Assembly: GCA_910587145.1 (NCBI GenBank)
Contig: CAJUMH010000026.1
Coordinates: forward strand, 1 to 17,486
Reading direction: 5' to 3'
Length of the DNA: 17,486 nt
Origin: an uncultured Ruthenibacterium sp.
GTDB taxonomy: Bacteria; Bacillota; Clostridia; Oscillospirales; Ruminococcaceae
Part shown: positions 13,374 to 17,486 of the stretch, piece after piece
How positions within the stretch are numbered: the stretch's first letter is position 1
Layout of the letters: the number at the start of each line of letters is the position of its first letter
Made by a program: the position numbers and the translations under genes
The notes under the pieces: generated by a model
What the model was told of the DNA's origin: nothing
Databases searched by the model: none
The model's input: only the letters and a program-made list of their open reading frames with translations

Positions 13374-16109
13374 TCAAGGCTGCCGATCAAGATATTCTGC
13401 GATCTGCCGGTTCACCTCGTCCAGCTCCGCGCGGAAGGCGCGGGCGGAAATGCGCAGTGCGCCGTGCCCTAAGATGATCAGCTGTTCCGCGCCGTCGGAG
13501 GTAACAACGCGCACGCGGTGGCGTTTGCCGATTTCGTAGGTGACCTTTTCGATATACATATCCGCTGTTTCCGCCTCGCGGGTATATACAACGTCGATGT
13601 TATGGTACCGCTCTACCGCGCCCTGCCCGCCGCGCACCTTGTAGGCGTCGAACACAAGAATTACGCGGCAGGGCCGAAAGCCGCGGTAATTGCACAGCGC
13701 GTCCATCAGCGCCCGTCGTGCGGCCTCGATGTTTACCTGAGCCAACGCGTGCAGATCGTCCCACGCAAAAATGATATTGTAGCCGTCAACCAGCAGATAT
13801 TCCGGTCCCCCGGGCAGGGGAGAGGCGGCTTGCGCGCGGCGCGCAGCGCCGTTTTTTACGGCGCCGGAGGGGGACGAAGCGGCGGCGCCGGAGTGGGGAG
13901 CGGCGGAAGAGGATGAGGTGACAGAAGCGGAAGAAGCACCGCGCGAGGAGGTACGTGCGCCGCGCGCAGTGGGGCGCATGGCGCGCTCGGCCACGGGGCC
14001 ATAGGTGCGCCGGAAGATGGCCTCCAGCTCCCGATCCAGCGCAAGCCCGGCGGCGTAATCAAGCCCGGCAGCGCGCTTGGACCCGGCGGCAGAGGGGGAG
14101 GCGGCAGCGCCGGAGGGGCCGGTGCCGTTCTCGGGCGGCGAGGCGTTCGGGCGCAGGCCGCTTTCCACATGCATATGCTGCTCCACCTCGTTCCACGGCA
14201 CATGGTGTCCCGCGCCGTGCGCGCAGAACACAGAGCCGGCGGGGTTGTCCGTATCGCGGTCGGCATCATAGCCGCAGGCGGCAAGCACCGCCTCGGCGTC
14301 GTGGCAGGGGGCGTAGCCGCGCAGCGTGCAGGCCAGGCTGCCGCTGCCTCTGGTATAGGCGGCCACCTCGGCGGAATAGCCGCGCATCTCCGAGACGGGG
14401 GCATAGCCCGTAAGCAGGGCGGAGGAGCCCTGCGTTTGCGGCGGAGAAAAGCTTCCGCCCATGCGCTGGATATCGGCAATGGCGCGGCCAAGGTTTTCGG
14501 CGGGGGTCTCCAGCCGAAAATCGTACCATGGCTCCAGCAGGATGCTTTCGGCTTTTTTCAGCCCCTGGCGCACGGCCCGCCAGGTCGCCTGCCGAAAATC
14601 GCCGCCCTCGGTGTGCTTTTGATGCGCGCGCCCGGCCACCAGCGTAATTTTCATATCCGTGATCGGCGCGCCCATCAGCACGCCCCGGTGCTGCTTTTCG
14701 GCAAGGTGCGTTAAAACAAGCTGCTGCCAGTTCTGGCTTAGCATGCCGTCCGGGCAAGCGGCAGCAAAGCGCAGGCCGCTGCCGGCCTCGCCCGGCTCCA
14801 GCAGCAGATGCACCTCGGCATAATGGCGCAGCGGCTCGAAGTGGCCAACGCCCTCTACGGGTGCAGCGATGGTTTCGCGATAGACGATATTGCCCGGGCC
14901 AAATTCCACCGCGAGGCCGAACCGGTCGGAAATCTGGCGGCGCAGTACCTCCAGCTGTATCTCGCCCATCAGGTGAATGCAGATCTCGCGCAGCGTATCG
15001 TTCCACACAACGGTAAGCTGCGGCTCTTCTTCCTCCAATTGGCGCAGGTGGGCAAATGCTGCCTGCGGATCGGCCCCTTCGGGCAGCAGCACCTGACAGG
15101 TGAGCACGGGGGCGAGCGCGGCCCGGCACGCGTTGGGCTGTGCGCCAAGCCCTTCGCTCGGCCAGGTTGCGGTAAGGCCGGTAACGGCGCACAGTGTGCC
15201 CGGCCCGGCCTGCTGCGCCACGGCAAAGCGCGCGCCGGAATAAATGCGCAGCTGATCGGCCTTTTCTTCCCACGGCCGGCCGGAAGCGGCAACGCCGCGC
15301 AGCGTTGTTTTGGCGCGCAGCACGCCGCCGGTAATTTTTAAAAAGGTAAGCCGCGCGCCCTGCGCATCGCGCGCAATTTTGTAAACGCACGCGCCAAAAT
15401 CCGCAAGGGGCTGCGGGGCGTGGGTATAGCGGCACAGTGCGTCCAGCAGCGTATCCACGCCGGAAAGGCGCAGCGCCGAGCCAAAACAGCAGGGGAACAG
15501 CTTGCGCTGCGCAACGACCCCGGCGATATCGTCGTCCGAAAGCGTATCCGATTCCAGATAGCGCGAAAGCAGCGTTTCGTCGCGCGCGGCGGCCTCCTCG
15601 CACAGAATTTCGTCGGTGCATTCCACGCAGTCCGCGCTCAGCGCGCGGCGCAGCTGCGCCAAAAGCGCTTCGCGGTCTGCGCCGGGCAGATCCATTTTAT
15701 TGACGAACAAAAATACGGGAATGCCTCGGCGCTTGAGCAATTGCCAAACCGTGCGGGTGTGGCTTTGTACGCCGTCGGTACCGCTGATCACAAGAACGGC
15801 GAGATCCAGCACCTGAAGCGCGCGCTCCATCTCGCCGGAAAAATCCACATGGCCGGGCGTATCCAGCAGTGTGAGGGTAACGCCGGGCAGCTGCAGCACC
15901 GCCTGCTTGGAAAATATCGTGATGCCGCGTTCGCGCTCCTGCGCGTCGTTATCCAGAAACGCGTTTTGATGATCGACCCGCCCCAAACGCCGCAGCGCGC
16001 CGCCGGTGTAGAGCATCGCCTCCGAAAGCGTCGTTTTGCCTGCGTCCACATGCGCCAAAAGGCCTGCGCACAGCTTTTTTTCCGGTTTGTTTTCCGGGAT
16101 GGTCTCCAC
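13374..16109 (-). CDS. TetM/EF-G-like translational GTPase fused to a NYN (YacP/Rae1-like) nuclease domain
   Basis: A 911-residue protein starting at GTG 16109, with GAGGAG 8 bases upstream. Residues 1 to about 650 form a ribosomal-protection/EF-G-type GTPase: P-loop AHVDAGKT (19-26), RGITI (61-65), DTPGH (83-87), NKMD (137-140), and the later TetM-like blocks ILLEPWYDFRLETP and APVSEMRGYSAEVAAYTRGSGSL. A Ser/Ala/Gly-rich linker (about 651-681), a short conserved-looking helix ending in ELEAIFRRTYGPV (about 682-706) and a second low-complexity linker (about 707-769) follow. The C-terminal 142 residues are a NYN/PIN-like domain with acidic positions Asp775 (LVDGYNII), Asp821 (VFDAYK), Asp850 (ETADMYIE) and Asp872 (TSDGAEQ). 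YacP/Rae1 in Bacillus is a ribosome-associated mRNA endonuclease. The fusion suggests a GTPase that places a nuclease at the ribosome (inference). Classical tetracycline resistance is possible but not shown. Confidence 0.9.
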   Translation of the reverse strand: METIPENKPEKKLCAGLLAHVDAGKTTLSEAMLYTGGALRRLGRVDHQNAFLDNDAQERERGITIFSKQAVLQLPGVTLTLLDTPGHVDFSGEMERALQVLDLAVLVISGTDGVQSHTRTVWQLLKRRGIPVFLFVNKMDLPGADREALLAQLRRALSADCVECTDEILCEEAAARDETLLSRYLESDTLSDDDIAGVVAQRKLFPCCFGSALRLSGVDTLLDALCRYTHAPQPLADFGACVYKIARDAQGARLTFLKITGGVLRAKTTLRGVAASGRPWEEKADQLRIYSGARFAVAQQAGPGTLCAVTGLTATWPSEGLGAQPNACRAALAPVLTCQVLLPEGADPQAAFAHLRQLEEEEPQLTVVWNDTLREICIHLMGEIQLEVLRRQISDRFGLAVEFGPGNIVYRETIAAPVEGVGHFEPLRHYAEVHLLLEPGEAGSGLRFAAACPDGMLSQNWQQLVLTHLAEKQHRGVLMGAPITDMKITLVAGRAHQKHTEGGDFRQATWRAVRQGLKKAESILLEPWYDFRLETPAENLGRAIADIQRMGGSFSPPQTQGSSALLTGYAPVSEMRGYSAEVAAYTRGSGSLACTLRGYAPCHDAEAVLAACGYDADRDTDNPAGSVFCAHGAGHHVPWNEVEQHMHVESGLRPNASPPENGTGPSGAAASPSAAGSKRAAGLDYAAGLALDRELEAIFRRTYGPVAERAMRPTARGARTSSRGASSASVTSSSSAAPHSGAAASSPSGAVKNGAARRAQAASPLPGGPEYLLVDGYNIIFAWDDLHALAQVNIEAARRALMDALCNYRGFRPCRVILVFDAYKVRGGQGAVERYHNIDVVYTREAETADMYIEKVTYEIGKRHRVRVVTSDGAEQLIILGHGALRISARAFRAELDEVNRQIAEYLDRQP

Positions 16110-16134
16110 TGCGTCATCTCCTCAGCCGTTGCTT

Positions 16135-16242
16135 AAAAACAGTACAGGCAACCCGTACCGGTAACCGGTACGGGTAAACAATACGATGTAACCCGGTACG
16201 GGGAAACGGTACCGGCAAACAGTACGGTGCAAACAGTATCGT
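16135..16242. repeat. Degenerate tandem repeats (about 13-16 bp, eight copies) in the GTPase/NYN leader
   Basis: Units begin near 16135, 16148, 16161, 16174, 16188, 16204, 16215 and 16229 and follow a consensus close to GYAAMCSGTACSG; some copies are 1-3 bases longer or shorter. Within them ACCCGTACCGGT-A-ACCGGTACGGGT (16151-16175) is a perfect 12-bp dyad with a one-base centre, and CCGGTAC...GTACCGG (16194-16214) forms another. The array lies between the promoter and the start codon, so it would be transcribed as structured 5' leader. Confidence 0.8.
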
Positions 16243-16259
16243 TAGATCATTATAAGCAG

Positions 16260-16289
16260 ATTATAACACACAAGGTACGGCTGCGTCAA
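16260..16289 (-). promoter_or_regulatory. Promoter of the GTPase/NYN gene
   Basis: On the minus strand TTGACG (16289-16284), an 18-base spacer and TATAAT (16265-16260). The -35 box is built on the end of the U-run of the rsmA terminator. A second TATAAT at 16254-16249 has only a weak -35 match. Transcription would start near 16250 and give a leader of about 140 nt. Confidence 0.75.
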
Positions 16290-16327
16290 AAAAGCGCCTG
16301 CAGAGGGCAGGCCCCTGCAGGCGTTTT
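16290..16327 (-). terminator. Rho-independent terminator after rsmA, bidirectional in form
   Basis: Arms CGCCTGCAG (16295-16303) and CTGCAGGCG (16315-16323) close an 11-base loop that can pair further. Six Ts follow closely on the minus strand and also on the plus strand. It begins about 35 bases after the rsmA stop. Confidence 0.92.
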
Positions 16328-16361
16328 TTAAAGAGAAGGGCTTTAGAAGCGGGACGGGCGC

Positions 16362-17366
16362 TTACATGGCTTGCGCCGGCTTTTCAGCGGATGTGCGCGT
16401 GGGCGCATATGCATCCGGAGCTTGTCCCATGGTATCAGAAACCTGCTCCAAGGCATCGGAAGACCGCCCCGCAGCATCCGGAGCCTGCTTCAAATTATCG
16501 GGCGCCTGCCCCAACGCCGCGCCGAGCGCATCGGAAAAAGCGGCGTAATCCTGAAGCGTCAGCTGTTCGGGGCGCGCCGTGGCCGGAATGCGCGCATTGC
16601 ACAGCGCCGCAAGCACGGTTTCTTTGGGCAAGCCCAGCCCGGAGCTGACGGCATTTGCCGCCGTTTTGCGCCGCTGGCCGAATGCCGCGCGAATGACGCG
16701 GAACATGGCCGCTTCGCTGTGCGGCCGAACGGGCGGCTCTGCGTGCGGCCGCAGCCGGATGACGGCGCTTGTCACCTTAGGCGGCGGATAAAAACTGCCC
16801 GGCTGCACCGCAAACAGCATCTGCGGCCGGGCGTAATAGCGCACCGCGCAGGTAATGGCCCCGGCCATGCGCGTGCCGGGCTGCGCCACCAGCCGCTCGG
16901 CGGCCTCCTTTTGCACCATCACGGTGATCTGTTCAACGGGCAGGCGCTGCTCCAGCAGCCGCATCAAAACCGGGCTGGTGATGTAGTACGGCAAATTAGC
17001 GCACACCGCCACCCGCATACCGGGAAAATGCGCGCGCAGCAGCGCGGCAAGATCCAATTCCATCACGTCGCCTTCCACGATGGCGACATTCCGGAATTCG
17101 GCCAGCGTTTGCGCCAGAAGCGGCGGCAGCCGCCGGTCGATCTCAATTGCCACAACCTTGCCCGCGCGGCGGGCCAGCTCCTGCGTCAGCACACCAAAAC
17201 CGGGGCCGATCTCCAGCACGCCCATGGTGCTGTCGAGGCCCGCGGCCTCGGCAATTTTGGGGCAGACGCCGGGGTTGACGATGAAGTTTTGCCCCAACCC
17301 TTTGGAAAAAGAAAATCCGTGCGCGGCGCAAAGCGCCCGAATGGTGGAAAGATCCGTCAGTTTCAC
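16362..17366 (-). CDS. rsmA: RsmA (KsgA), 16S rRNA adenine dimethyltransferase, with repeat tail
   Basis: A 334-residue protein starting at GTG 17366, with GGAGG about 12 bases upstream. RsmA transfers four methyl groups from S-adenosylmethionine to the two adjacent adenines near the 3' end of 16S rRNA and takes part in small-subunit assembly. Visible are GLGQNFIVN (23-31), the SAM motif EIGPGFGVLT (52-61), IEID (75-78), EGDV (98-101), the catalytic NLPYYITSP (124-132), and FYPPPKVTSAV. The usual protein ends near residue 284. Here a 50-residue hydrophilic tail follows, mostly heptad repeats of the form xGQAPDx, encoded by 21-bp DNA repeats. The preceding gene ends 8 bp upstream, so the two are co-transcribed. 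Confidence 0.95.
   Translation of the reverse strand: MKLTDLSTIRALCAAHGFSFSKGLGQNFIVNPGVCPKIAEAAGLDSTMGVLEIGPGFGVLTQELARRAGKVVAIEIDRRLPPLLAQTLAEFRNVAIVEGDVMELDLAALLRAHFPGMRVAVCANLPYYITSPVLMRLLEQRLPVEQITVMVQKEAAERLVAQPGTRMAGAITCAVRYYARPQMLFAVQPGSFYPPPKVTSAVIRLRPHAEPPVRPHSEAAMFRVIRAAFGQRRKTAANAVSSGLGLPKETVLAALCNARIPATARPEQLTLQDYAAFSDALGAALGQAPDNLKQAPDAAGRSSDALEQVSDTMGQAPDAYAPTRTSAEKPAQAM
16411..16515. repeat. Five 21-bp tandem repeats inside the 3' end of rsmA
   Basis: Units at 16411-16431, 16432-16452, 16453-16473, 16474-16494 and 16495-16515 are diverged copies (compare GCATCCGGAGCTTGTCCCAT with GCATCCGGAGCCTGCTTCAA). They keep the reading frame and encode seven-residue units such as LGQAPDN, LKQAPDA, LEQVSDT and MGQAPDA. 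Confidence 0.85.
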
Positions 17367-17374
17367 GCGGCGTG

Positions 17375-17486
17375 CTACACCTCCGGTTCGGGCGGGGAAG
17401 AGGTGTCCGCGGGTGCCGAAGAATCTGTACCCGAAGAAGAACTGCCGGAGGACGCGCTGCGGGAGGACGCGCTGCGGGAGGATGCG
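17375..17486 (-). CDS. C-terminal end of an unidentified gene upstream of rsmA
   Basis: The frame is open from the window edge to TAG at 17377-17375, 8 bp before the rsmA start. The last 36 codons give a Ser/Ala-rich tail ending in SSPPEPEV, with no domain to identify. The rsmA ribosome binding site lies inside its last codons, typical of an operon. In Clostridia and Bacilli the gene before rsmA is often rnmV (ribonuclease M5), but the tail alone neither supports nor excludes that. The frame choice rests on the junction and on the in-frame 15-bp repeats. Confidence 0.55.
   Translation of the reverse strand, partial: ASSRSASSRSASSGSSSSGTDSSAPADTSSPPEPEV
17447..17486. repeat. 15-bp tandem repeat at the right edge
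   Basis: GGAGGACGCGCTGCG occurs at 17447-17461 and 17462-17476, with a partial third copy (17477-17486) running out of the window. In the minus-strand frame it encodes a repeated five-residue Ser/Arg/Ala unit (ASSRS). Confidence 0.8.

Noticed and set aside
13374..16109. Reading the GTPase as a plain tetracycline-resistance gene
   Set aside because: It has a large C-terminal NYN fusion and no mobile-element setting, and it sits beside housekeeping genes. Resistance cannot be claimed from sequence.
16135..16242. Possible CRISPR array
   Set aside because: The units are 13-16 bp, directly adjacent and degenerate, with no regular unique spacers and no cas genes.

Overview
The window looks like a chromosomal segment of a strictly anaerobic, GC-rich member of the Firmicutes (class Clostridia). 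This is inferred from strong GGAGG-type ribosome binding sites, the oxygen-sensitive enzyme families, the rsmA context and the translational-GTPase/NYN fusion. Every gene I can support lies on the minus strand, so transcription runs from high to low coordinates.

Right part (about 17.5 to 13.0 kb): the Ser-rich C-terminal end of an unidentified gene; rsmA (16S rRNA dimethyltransferase) with a heptad-repeat tail; a terminator whose U-run merges into the next promoter; a 5' leader made of about eight degenerate 13-16 bp repeats; a 911-residue protein joining a TetM/EF-G-like GTPase to a C-terminal NYN (YacP/Rae1-like) nuclease domain; and a 76-residue helical protein of unknown function. Next come tRNA-Gly(GCC) and tRNA-Cys(GCA), with their own promoter and terminator.

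Centre and left (12.3 to 0.63 kb): one apparent operon of eleven genes behind a consensus-like promoter and ending at a good terminator. Order of transcription: TetR regulator, GPH-family (MelB-like) transporter, HypB, CooC-like ATPase, two 2-hydroxyacyl-CoA dehydratase/benzoyl-CoA-reductase-type subunits, the ATP-dependent activase, a 56-residue one-helix membrane protein, a free-standing homologue of the middle domain of acetyl-CoA synthase, a 935-residue Fe-S/FAD/NAD(P) oxidoreductase, and HypA. Three nickel-handling proteins (HypA, HypB, CooC) thus sit beside a radical-type low-potential reductase and an acetyl-CoA-synthase fragment, with no hydrogenase, CO dehydrogenase or complete acetyl-CoA synthase in view. 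A plausible reading (inference) is a substrate-inducible system: the transporter imports a compound, the flavoprotein supplies electrons, the activase injects them with ATP hydrolysis into the dehydratase-like pair, and the nickel proteins mature a metal site on one of these proteins. This is the best candidate for an undescribed system here.

Left edge (1 to 0.45 kb): the 5' end of a serine recombinase of the type carried by integrative elements, preceded by a 60-bp interrupted palindrome. A mobile element probably extends leftward out of the window.
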